NCBI GenBank assembly: GCA_014360745.1
Contig: JACIWY010000244.1
Location: forward strand, 1 to 5,997
Length of the DNA stretch: 5,997 bases
Direction: 5' to 3'
Source of the DNA: Chloroflexota bacterium
GTDB lineage: Bacteria; Chloroflexota; Anaerolineae; UBA1429
How positions within the stretch are numbered: position 1 is the first letter of the stretch; the number at the start of each line of letters is the position of its first letter. Of the stretch, positions 1 through 5,003 are shown piece after piece. Both the position numbers and the translations under genes were made by a program. The notes beneath the pieces were generated by a model. The model had not been told where the DNA came from. It searched no databases and saw only the letters and a list, made by a program, of their open reading frames with translations.

Positions 1-768
1 GTCCTCGAAGGCAAGCCGGGCCGCGATGAGCAGATCGAAAAAGTGCAAAAGACGATCATCAACATGGGGCGGGCCGGCATCCGCGTGCTCGGCTATCACT
101 TTATGGTGTTGGGTGTATGGCGGACGGGCTATAACCCCGTCGGCCGCGGCGGCGCCCGGGTCACCGTCTACGATCACGCCTTGGTGGCCAACGCTCCCAG
201 GGCCGACGTGGCGCCCATCGACGAGGAGACCATGTGGGCCAACCTGGAGTACTTCCTCAAGGCCGTCATCCCCGTGGCCGAACAAGAAGGGGTCATGATG
301 GCCTTGCACCCCGACGATCCGCCCGTGCCCGAAATCGCCGGCGTGGCGCGCATCATCCGCAGCATCGACGCCTACAAGCGGGTGATGAGTATCATCGACA
401 GCCCTGCCAACGGCATTGAGTTCTGCCAGGGCACAGTGGCCGAGATGTGCAGCGACGCCCAGCAGGTCTATGACGCTATCCGCTACTTTTGCACGCGCAA
501 CAAGATCGCCTATGTGCATTTTCGCAACGTGGATCGTTGCGTGCCCAGCTTTGCCGAGACCTTTATCGACAACGGTTACGTGGACATGCTCGAAGCGATG
601 CGCGCCTATCACGAGTCCAATTTCAAAGGGGTGCTCATCGTCGACCACACGCCGGGCATCATCGACGATACCCGCTGGGGCCATCGCGGCCGGGCCTATG
701 CCATCGGCTATATGAAGGCACTGATGAAATGTGTGGGCGCCGGCTGTGGCGCTTCCCTCGACGACTGA
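1..768 (+). CDS. UxuA-like (mannonate dehydratase family) protein, 5' end missing
   Basis: The frame is open from the first base, so the true start lies upstream; 255 residues are visible. The family (UxuA, TIM barrel) dehydrates D-mannonate to 2-keto-3-deoxygluconate in hexuronate breakdown, in the cytoplasm, with a bound Mn2+ or similar metal. Family hallmarks seen: GRDEQIEK near the visible start, HPDDPP (His103), GIEFCQG (Cys142), YVHFRNV (His173) and VDH (Asp215, His216). The spacing (39, 31, 42) agrees with the metal ligands known from characterised ManD enzymes. The C-terminal segment GRAYAIGYMKAL is typical, but the PGY stretch expected to carry a catalytic Tyr reads WGH here. Substrate may therefore differ from mannonate. 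It is followed by a paralogue 68 bases downstream, probably in the same operon. The tail (KCVGAGCGASLDD) looks lineage-specific. Family call is strong; exact substrate is uncertain. Confidence 0.85.
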   Translation, partial: VLEGKPGRDEQIEKVQKTIINMGRAGIRVLGYHFMVLGVWRTGYNPVGRGGARVTVYDHALVANAPRADVAPIDEETMWANLEYFLKAVIPVAEQEGVMMALHPDDPPVPEIAGVARIIRSIDAYKRVMSIIDSPANGIEFCQGTVAEMCSDAQQVYDAIRYFCTRNKIAYVHFRNVDRCVPSFAETFIDNGYVDMLEAMRAYHESNFKGVLIVDHTPGIIDDTRWGHRGRAYAIGYMKALMKCVGAGCGASLDD

Positions 769-775
769 CCGGATG

Positions 776-797
776 GGGGCGTTTAGGAGAATGCCCC
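776..797 (+). other. intercistronic hairpin between the two UxuA-like genes
   Basis: Bases 776-783 (GGGGCGTT) pair with 790-797 (AATGCCCC), giving 8 pairs with one G-U wobble and a 6-base loop. No T-run follows, so it is not a good terminator. It could slow decay or set differential expression of the two genes, or be chance. Confidence 0.35.
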
Positions 798-826
798 ATA
801 CCTAATCATATCTCAGACCAAGACCT

Positions 827-831
827 GGAGG
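827..831 (+). promoter_or_regulatory. Shine-Dalgarno that sets the GTG start of the second dehydratase
   Basis: GGAGG lies 5 bases before GTG at 837. The reading frame is open far upstream (to 489), but only this start has a ribosome site, and the residues before it (inside the previous gene) show no family similarity. Confidence 0.8.
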
Positions 832-836
832 ATACG

Positions 837-1826
837 GTGAAGATCGGAATCCGAACCCGACACGGTGAGGAAGAGGCCCTCACCGTCGCCGAGCAAATCG
901 GCGCCGATGGGGCCAGCCTATGGGCCTCGGCTTTCGAGGGCTTTCGGCGAAACTATTTGCCCGGCATCGACGAATTCGCCGCGATGCGCGAGCGCTTTGA
1001 AAAGCACCATCTGATGTGGACCGGCATGGGCGTGGTGTGCGAGGGCTTTATGAAGAACCAGCTTCTGGGCCTGCCTGGCCGCGACGAAGAGATCGACAAA
1101 CTCTGCGAGATCATCCGGCGCCTTGGCGAGGTCTACCAAGATGTTCCCGCTTCCGAGACGCCGGTGATCATCATGGACCAGCGCCCCACCTATTGGGCGC
1201 ACGAGGGTTGGACCGGCGGAAAACGCATCCCCGGCCGTGGCGGGGTGCTCCTTTACGATTTTGACAACGACCGCGACGCCGAACATCGCGACGCGCCGGC
1301 CGGCCATGTCGAGCTGGACGAGGTCTGGGAGCGCATTTTTTATCTCTACAAACGCATCGTGCCTGTCGCCGAAGAGGCCGACGTGCGCCTGGCCACCCAT
1401 CCTGACGATCCGCCGCTGCGTGTCTATCGCGGCGCGGCCCAGGCGCTTAACGGCATCGCCGGTTTCAAAACGTTGTTCGATTTGTTCCCCAATCCCTACA
1501 ACGGCATGTTGCTCTGCTTGGGCTGCATGGCAGAGGCTGGCGAGGATCCTATCGAGGCTATCCGTACTTTTGGGGGGATGGGGCGCATCTTTTACGTCCA
1601 TTTCCGCAATGTCAAGGGGACGGTGCCCCACTATACCGAAGTGTTCCCCAACATGGGCGACACCGATATGGTTGCCGCCATCAAGGCTTTGTGGGATGTG
1701 GGCTATGATCGTTTCTTGGTGCCCGATCACCATTTTGGCATTCTCGGCGAGACTACCGTCGGCGCCATCAGCCGCGCCTGGCAGGTGGGCTATATCACCG
1801 CCCTTATCCAGGCCACCAGACCCTAG
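837..1826 (+). CDS. UxuA-like (mannonate dehydratase family) protein
   Basis: This is a 329-residue protein with a GTG start, chosen for its ribosome site and because the TIM barrel begins at once (KIGIRTRHGEE, first strand). It is shorter than E. coli UxuA (near 390) but normal for the short ManD-like group. Visible signatures: LLGLPGRDEEIDK (76-88), HPDDPPLRVYRG (His188), GMLLCLGC (Cys227), FYVHFRNV (His255) and VPDHH (Asp297, His298). Ligand spacing 39/28/42 nearly matches the upstream paralogue. These residues should hold the divalent metal and act in dehydration of a sugar acid to a 2-keto-3-deoxy acid. As in the neighbour, the C-terminal PGY segment is absent (TVGA around 307-310), so mannonate as substrate is not assured. 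The two genes are diverged paralogues that may act on two related acids or as a hetero-oligomer. A strong terminator follows directly. Confidence 0.88.
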   Translation: MKIGIRTRHGEEEALTVAEQIGADGASLWASAFEGFRRNYLPGIDEFAAMRERFEKHHLMWTGMGVVCEGFMKNQLLGLPGRDEEIDKLCEIIRRLGEVYQDVPASETPVIIMDQRPTYWAHEGWTGGKRIPGRGGVLLYDFDNDRDAEHRDAPAGHVELDEVWERIFYLYKRIVPVAEEADVRLATHPDDPPLRVYRGAAQALNGIAGFKTLFDLFPNPYNGMLLCLGCMAEAGEDPIEAIRTFGGMGRIFYVHFRNVKGTVPHYTEVFPNMGDTDMVAAIKALWDVGYDRFLVPDHHFGILGETTVGAISRAWQVGYITALIQATRP

Positions 1827-1855
1827 TTCCTGATCGGGCGCAAGGCTCTAGCGAT

Positions 1856-1881
1856 GGAACGAGACGGCCAAGTGGGCCGTC
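1856..1881 (+). promoter_or_regulatory. candidate ECF-type promoter of the sigma factor operon
   Basis: GGAAC (1856-1860), a 17-base spacer, then CGTC (1878-1881): the layout of many ECF-sigma promoters (GGAAC near -35, CGT at -10). The same layout occurs upstream of the ABC operon. It overlaps the terminator stem, so part of the match may come from the stem's own symmetry. Predicted transcription start is near 1888, giving a leader of about 65 bases. No convincing sigma-A promoter was seen in 1890-1952. Confidence 0.4.
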
Positions 1882-1889
1882 TCGTTTTT
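1858..1889 (+). terminator. rho-independent terminator after the dehydratase pair
   Basis: Bases 1858-1869 (AACGAGACGGCC) and 1875-1886 are a perfect 12-bp inverted repeat with a 5-base loop (AAGTG). The run TTTTT at 1885-1889 overlaps the base of the stem. It starts 31 bases after the stop of the second dehydratase and separates it from the sigma operon. Confidence 0.93.
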
Positions 1890-1952
1890 ATGTGCGTAAG
1901 GTTGTCCCTGTCACATATCGCCTCTGAGCGGTGTTCTTGTGAATAGAAACCC

Positions 1953-2609
1953 ATGAATAACCAGACATCGGCGCGGCGCCCTGCCTCTAACGATGCGGAC
2001 GGAAAAGATGTGGATTCTACAAGTGCGGATGGCTATTTGCTGGAACAATTGCGCTTCGGCCCCGCTCGGGCCGAAGCGTTCGAGATGCTGTTTCATCGGC
2101 ACTATCAACGAATCTATCGGCTTCTCTACCGCCTGGTAGGTGACGAGGCCGATGATCTGGCTCAAGAGACCTTTTTGCGGCTGCATCGCCGGCCCCCGCG
2201 CGAGCCCGATACAGACCTGGAGGCCTGGCTCTATCGTGTGGCCATCAACCTTGCCTACAACGCGCTACGCAGCCGGCGGCGCCGCGAGCACTATCGCGAC
2301 CTTTGGGCGGCGTTGGCCGATGTCCTGGGCCGACACCGCACGACGCCTGAGCCCGGGCGTGAGTTGGAGCGTCGCCAAGAGGCAGCCGAGGTGCGCGGCA
2401 TCTTGGCCGCGCTTGGGGCGCGCGACGCGGGCATCCTGGCGCTCCGCTATAGCGGCTTGAGCTACCAAGAGATCGCCGGGACGTTGGGCGTCGCCCCGGG
2501 CTCTGTCGGCACCCTTTTGGCCCGCGCCGAGCGTCGTTTCAAAGCGGCGTACGAAGCGCACTATGCCCGGAGAAGCCGCGATGAGGCACAAGGAGGAGAG
2601 CACACATGA
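1953..2609 (+). CDS. ECF-type RNA polymerase sigma-70 factor
   Basis: A 218-residue sigma factor that directs RNA polymerase to a special promoter set. Residues 1-40 are polar and variable. Region 2 spans about 43-112 (FEMLFHRHYQRIYRLLYRLVG, then DDLAQETFLRLHR, then AWLYRVAINLAYNALRSRRRR), which binds the polymerase clamp and the -10 element. A linker follows (113-145), then region 4 at about 146-200 with the helix-turn-helix GLSYQEIAGTLGVAPGSVGT, which reads the -35. There is no region 1 or 3, as in ECF factors. ATG 1953 is the first possible start because TAG at 1944 closes the frame, but its ribosome site is weak. GTG 2010 is an alternative that would drop 19 polar residues. The 3' end overlaps the anti-sigma start (ATGA), the classic sigma/anti-sigma layout, so its activity is likely held by that partner. 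Confidence 0.93.
   Translation: MNNQTSARRPASNDADGKDVDSTSADGYLLEQLRFGPARAEAFEMLFHRHYQRIYRLLYRLVGDEADDLAQETFLRLHRRPPREPDTDLEAWLYRVAINLAYNALRSRRRREHYRDLWAALADVLGRHRTTPEPGRELERRQEAAEVRGILAALGARDAGILALRYSGLSYQEIAGTLGVAPGSVGTLLARAERRFKAAYEAHYARRSRDEAQGGEHT
2591..2596 (+). promoter_or_regulatory. strong Shine-Dalgarno for the anti-sigma gene
   Basis: AGGAGG lies 9 bases before ATG 2606, inside the end of the sigma gene. Together with the ATGA overlap it favours coupled, balanced synthesis of sigma and anti-sigma. Confidence 0.85.
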
Positions 2610-3724
2610 GTTGTACAAGGCCCGGCATATTGCGCATGTACCTAGATGGCGCGTTGGATGCCCGGCAGAGCCGTGATATAGAGCAACACCTTGCGAGGTG
2701 CTCGATGTGTCGCAGGGCGCTGGCCGATATCCGCGCAGCCGCGCGCCTGGCCGATGACGTCTTGCGGCCCTTGGCCCCGACCGCTGCCCCCGATGTGTTC
2801 CACGCGCTCGCCGAGTTACGGCGGCGCGATGATATAGAGCGCAACAAGCTCTTAGCTGCCTTGAGGAGGTTTTGGATGAGCAAGAGACAAGTTTGGCGTC
2901 CAGTCGTCGCCGGCGTCGTCGTTCTGGCGATATTGGTAGGCGTCTTTAGCTTCGCCCCCAGCCGCGCCCTCGCCCGCCAGTTGCTGTCGGTCTTTAGGGT
3001 GAACAAGTTCGCCGTCGTTCGCGTGAGCCCCGATCAGGCTCAACTCGAAGAGTTGGGCCGTGCCTTGGAGGAAAACGTCTTTAGCCGGGAGCCGGAAGTT
3101 ATCGTTGATGAGCCGCTGGTCACAGTGAGCTCCATCGAGGAGGCTCGCGCGCTTGCCGGGTTCGATGCCCGCCTGCCCGAATATCTCCCCTTTGAGCCCG
3201 GCATGCTCAAAATCCAGGTCAAGGGGCGCACCGAGTATGCGCTCAGCGTGCCTCGTGAGGCCTTGGTGGCCGTGCTCTCACTGGCCGGCATGGGCGATCG
3301 GGATCTTCCCGCCGACTTGCAGGAGGCCACGGTTCGTATCGCTATGCCCGCCGCCGTGCAGATGACGGCCCCCAAGTTTGCCCTGATGCAGGTTTACGAG
3401 CCGGAGGTCGATTATCCTGAGGGCATCGACCCAAGCCTCTTTGGCGAGGCCGGGCTGCGCTTAATGGGCCTGCAGGCTGACGAAGCCCGGCGCATCAGCC
3501 GGAGCATCGACTGGACCAACACCCTGGTCTTGCCCGTGCCCGACGACCTGACGGAGATTCGCGAGCTCCAAATCGCCGGCGAGGAGGCCGTCCTGCTCCA
3601 GCCGCGCACCCGCGATGACTATAATATGACCACCCTGCTTTTTGAGAAGGAGGGCATCGTTTACGTGCTCAGCGCGCGCGGCAGCTACGAGATGTTGGTG
3701 CAGGTTGCCGAGTCGATGTTCTAG
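2606..3724 (+). CDS. membrane-anchored zinc-binding anti-sigma factor
   Basis: A 372-residue protein that probably sequesters the sigma factor encoded just upstream. The N-terminal zf-HC2/ZAS domain (1-50) shows Cys3, YLDGALD (12-18) and HLARCSMC with His28, Cys32 and Cys35: a C-x24-H-x3-C-x2-C zinc site. A helical cytoplasmic stretch (60-95) follows, then one membrane helix at about 98-117 (VVAGVVVLAILVGVF) after a basic flank (MSKRQVWR). The remaining 255 residues should lie outside the membrane. They contain SSIEEARALAGFDARLPEYLP (175-195), and near the end LLFEKEGIVYVLSARGSYEMLVQVAESM, both resembling DUF4367-type domains of other membrane anti-sigma proteins. Start is fixed by AGGAGG and the 4-base overlap with the sigma gene. 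The signal sensed is unknown; release could be by proteolysis of the outer domain or through the zinc site. Confidence 0.88.
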   Translation: MSCTRPGILRMYLDGALDARQSRDIEQHLARCSMCRRALADIRAAARLADDVLRPLAPTAAPDVFHALAELRRRDDIERNKLLAALRRFWMSKRQVWRPVVAGVVVLAILVGVFSFAPSRALARQLLSVFRVNKFAVVRVSPDQAQLEELGRALEENVFSREPEVIVDEPLVTVSSIEEARALAGFDARLPEYLPFEPGMLKIQVKGRTEYALSVPREALVAVLSLAGMGDRDLPADLQEATVRIAMPAAVQMTAPKFALMQVYEPEVDYPEGIDPSLFGEAGLRLMGLQADEARRISRSIDWTNTLVLPVPDDLTEIRELQIAGEEAVLLQPRTRDDYNMTTLLFEKEGIVYVLSARGSYEMLVQVAESMF

Positions 3725-3911
3725 AATTGAACTCGGGGGTTTCTCGATTTAGGACGTGGTGTATAGCCGGTGTTTCCTGCCGCGCAGAGCAAAAGGGCGA
3801 GTAGGGGATAGCAATGGCGCAGATTTTCTTAAAAGGTGCTGGGCGCTTAAAGTGCCCAGCACCTTTACCCATTCCAAAAGGTACGTTCCCCGCTGCTAAT
3901 AGCCAAACCAT
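3669..3911 (-). CDS. possible small minus-strand ORF, unrecognised (doubtful)
   Basis: An 80-codon frame on the minus strand begins MVWLLAAGNVPFGMGKGAGH. It has a real-looking promoter (3957-3984) and an AGGAGG 8 bases before ATG 3911. Against it: no family is recognisable, third-base use is unlike the neighbours, it runs through the palindromic terminator at 3832-3866, and its last 56 bases overlap the anti-sigma 3' end in antisense. It may instead be the leader of a short regulatory transcript of about 120 bases ending at that terminator. Confidence 0.2.
   Translation of the reverse strand: MVWLLAAGNVPFGMGKGAGHFKRPAPFKKICAIAIPYSPFCSARQETPAIHHVLNRETPEFNSRTSTRQPAPTSRSCRAR
3832..3866. terminator. 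palindromic terminator, probably bidirectional
   Basis: Bases 3832-3844 (AAAGGTGCTGGGC) pair perfectly with 3854-3866 over 13 bp around a 9-base loop. The stem can extend by G-U, C-G and T-A pairs to leave a 3-base loop. It ends in TTT on the + strand and TTTT on the minus strand, so it could end the sigma/anti-sigma transcript (108 bases after its stop) and a minus-strand transcript. T-runs are short, so efficiency is uncertain. Its sequence family is shared with the terminator at 5871-5909. Confidence 0.7.
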
Positions 3912-3919
3912 TTGTCTCT

Positions 3920-3925
3920 CCTCCT
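3920..3925 (-). promoter_or_regulatory. minus-strand Shine-Dalgarno-like site
   Basis: The minus strand reads AAGGAGGAG with AGGAGG 8 bases before ATG 3911. Part of it lies in the 3' arm of the hairpin at 3922-3942, so the site could be masked by structure. Confidence 0.35.
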
Positions 3926-3942
3926 TGTATGGCATGCAAGGA
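3922..3942. other. small hairpin overlapping the minus-strand ribosome site
   Basis: TCCTTG (3922-3927) pairs with CAAGGA (3937-3942). On the + strand the stem extends through a T-G wobble and two A-T pairs to a 3-base loop. On the minus strand that wobble becomes an A-C mismatch, leaving 6 bp plus 2 bp. Confidence 0.4.
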
Positions 3943-3956
3943 AAGCCCATTCCGGG

Positions 3957-3984
3957 GTTATATATGCAAGGCCGGCAGCGTCAA
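3957..3984 (-). promoter_or_regulatory. divergent minus-strand promoter (sigma-A type)
   Basis: On the minus strand: TTGACG (3984-3979) as -35, a 16-base spacer, and TATAAC (3962-3957) as -10. Each box matches consensus at 5 of 6. Predicted start is near 3950. It points away from the ABC operon into the spacer. Confidence 0.5.
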
Positions 3985-3991
3985 ATGCCGG
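3972..3991. repeat. inverted repeat, possible operator in the divergent promoter region
   Basis: CCGGCA (3972-3977) and TGCCGG (3986-3991) flank an 8-base centre that contains the minus-strand -35. The right arm overlaps the first two bases of the GGAAC element of the + strand promoter. A dimeric regulator here could control both directions; a small RNA hairpin is the other reading. Confidence 0.4.
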
Positions 3992-4015
3992 AACTATACA
4001 AAGCGCGCTCCCGTT
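3990..4015 (+). promoter_or_regulatory. candidate ECF-type promoter of the ABC operon
   Basis: GGAAC (3990-3994), a 17-base spacer and CGTT (4012-4015). The layout and spacing match the candidate upstream of the sigma gene (GGAAC-N17-CGTC). It overlaps the sigma-A type promoter, so the operon could have both a basal and a stress-induced start. Confidence 0.45.
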
Positions 4016-4022
4016 GTATAAT
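3995..4022 (+). promoter_or_regulatory. sigma-A type promoter of the ABC operon
   Basis: The -10 is a perfect TATAAT (4017-4022). TATACA (3995-4000) sits 16 bases upstream as a 4-of-6 match to the -35. The predicted start near 4029 leaves a short leader that includes the GGAG ribosome site at 4033. Confidence 0.65.
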
Positions 4023-4032
4023 GCACACATCC

Positions 4033-4036
4033 GGAG
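4033..4036 (+). promoter_or_regulatory. Shine-Dalgarno that sets the ABC ATPase start
   Basis: GGAG lies 7 bases before ATG 4044 and only 1 base before the in-frame ATG at 4038, favouring 4044. The frame is open back to 3912, but that stretch contains the promoters. Confidence 0.75.
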
Positions 4037-4043
4037 TATGAGG

Positions 4044-5003
4044 ATGGCCGATAACACACTCGCCATTGAGACACGGGGTTTGCGCAAAGAATACGGCTCC
4101 AAGGTTGCCGTCGCTGGCCTGGATTTGATCGTGGAGCGCGGCGAGGTCTTTGGCTTTCTCGGCCCCAACGGTGCCGGCAAGACCACCTCGATCAAGATGT
4201 TATTGGGATTGGCCAGCCCTACCGAGGGCCAGGCCTGGCTCCTCGGTCAACCCATTACCGACCCGGCTTGTCGTCGGCGCGTGGGGTTTCTGCCAGAGCA
4301 TTTCCGTTTCCACGAATGGATGACGGCCGGCGAATTCCTCGATTTGCACGGCCGCTTACACCACGTGCCGGCCGACGTTCGCCGCAAGCGCATTCCGGAG
4401 CTTCTTAAACAGATGGGGCTAGCCCAGGCCGGCGCCCAACGTCTGGCTACCTTTTCCAAAGGAATGTTGCAACGCATCGGCTTGGCCCAGGCGCTGATCA
4501 ACGAACCCGAGCTAGTCTTCCTGGACGAACCTACCTCCGGCCTCGACCCTCTAGGCCGGCGTATGGTGCGCAACGTCATTGCCGAGCTGCGGCAACGCGG
4601 CACGACCGTCTTTCTTAATTCGCATCTGCTCAGCGAGGTAGAAGTGACCTGCACCCGCGTGGCTTTTATCACCGAGGGGCGGGTTCGCCATGTGGCCAGC
4701 CTGGACCGTTACGAGGCCAATCTGTTGCAAGTAGAGCTGCGCGTGGGCCAGGTGGATGAGCGCCTCATCGAGGGGTTACGTCGCTGGAGCGACGGGATCG
4801 AATGGGGGAACGATGGCCACACGTTGACCTTGAACCTGGCCGGGCAGGGCGCTCTGCCTGATCTTGCCCGTTGGGTGGTGCAGCAGGGCTATGATCTGTA
4901 CAGCCTTTCCTCGCGGCCCCGCTCGCTGGAAGATCTCTTTGTGGACATTGTCGGCGAGGCGATAGAAACCGGGCAGTCGGTGCAGAAAGGCAGCGCGGGA
5001 TGA
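4044..5003 (+). CDS. ABC-2 type transporter ATP-binding protein
   Basis: A 319-residue cytoplasmic ATPase that powers the permease encoded next. Walker A is GPNGAGKTT (40-48); the signature is FSKGMLQR (137-144) in place of LSGGQ; Walker B is ELVFLDEP (156-163); the D-loop is SGLDP (165-169); the H-loop His is His194 (LNSHLLSEVE). The Q-loop position reads GFLPE, with Glu85 instead of Gln, which is not rare among ABC-2 exporter ATPases. The C-terminal part (about 225-319) is the extra domain common in ABC-2 ATPases with the closing motif SLEDLFVDIVGE. This fits exporters of lipids, drugs, peptides or polysaccharide; the substrate cannot be read. It has its own promoter region and overlaps the permease start by 4 bases. 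Placement directly after a sigma/anti-sigma pair suggests an envelope-stress or antimicrobial export role. Confidence 0.93.
   Translation: MADNTLAIETRGLRKEYGSKVAVAGLDLIVERGEVFGFLGPNGAGKTTSIKMLLGLASPTEGQAWLLGQPITDPACRRRVGFLPEHFRFHEWMTAGEFLDLHGRLHHVPADVRRKRIPELLKQMGLAQAGAQRLATFSKGMLQRIGLAQALINEPELVFLDEPTSGLDPLGRRMVRNVIAELRQRGTTVFLNSHLLSEVEVTCTRVAFITEGRVRHVASLDRYEANLLQVELRVGQVDERLIEGLRRWSDGIEWGNDGHTLTLNLAGQGALPDLARWVVQQGYDLYSLSSRPRSLEDLFVDIVGEAIETGQSVQKGSAG

Larger units (their letters stand above)
3725..4043. other. non-coding regulatory spacer between the sigma operon and the ABC operon
   Basis: This 319-base spacer has no supported + strand gene. Bases 3725-3831 show no clear signal. Then come a 13-bp palindromic terminator (3832-3866), a hairpin (3922-3942), a minus-strand promoter (3957-3984), an inverted repeat (3972-3991) and + strand promoter elements (3990-4022). 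The octamer ATGCAAGG occurs twice, 30 bases apart (3934 and 3964). Confidence 0.75.

Noticed and set aside
489..836. N-terminal extension of the second dehydratase, open in frame back to 489
   Set aside because: It lies inside the first dehydratase gene in another frame, shows no family similarity, and a clear GGAGG precedes GTG 837.
918..1733. 271-residue minus-strand frame opposite the second dehydratase
   Set aside because: It is the shadow of a GC-rich gene on the other strand; the + strand protein has full family motifs and the minus product shows none.
3719..3726. TTCTAGAA palindrome over the anti-sigma stop codon
   Set aside because: Eight bases only, with no partner or context; expected by chance.
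3814..4041. 75-residue + strand frame in the spacer
   Set aside because: It runs through the palindromic terminator and both promoters, and shows no recognisable motif.
3912..4043. 44-residue extension of the ABC ATPase
   Set aside because: It spans promoter boxes and the ribosome site; the ATPase fold starts properly just after ATG 4044.
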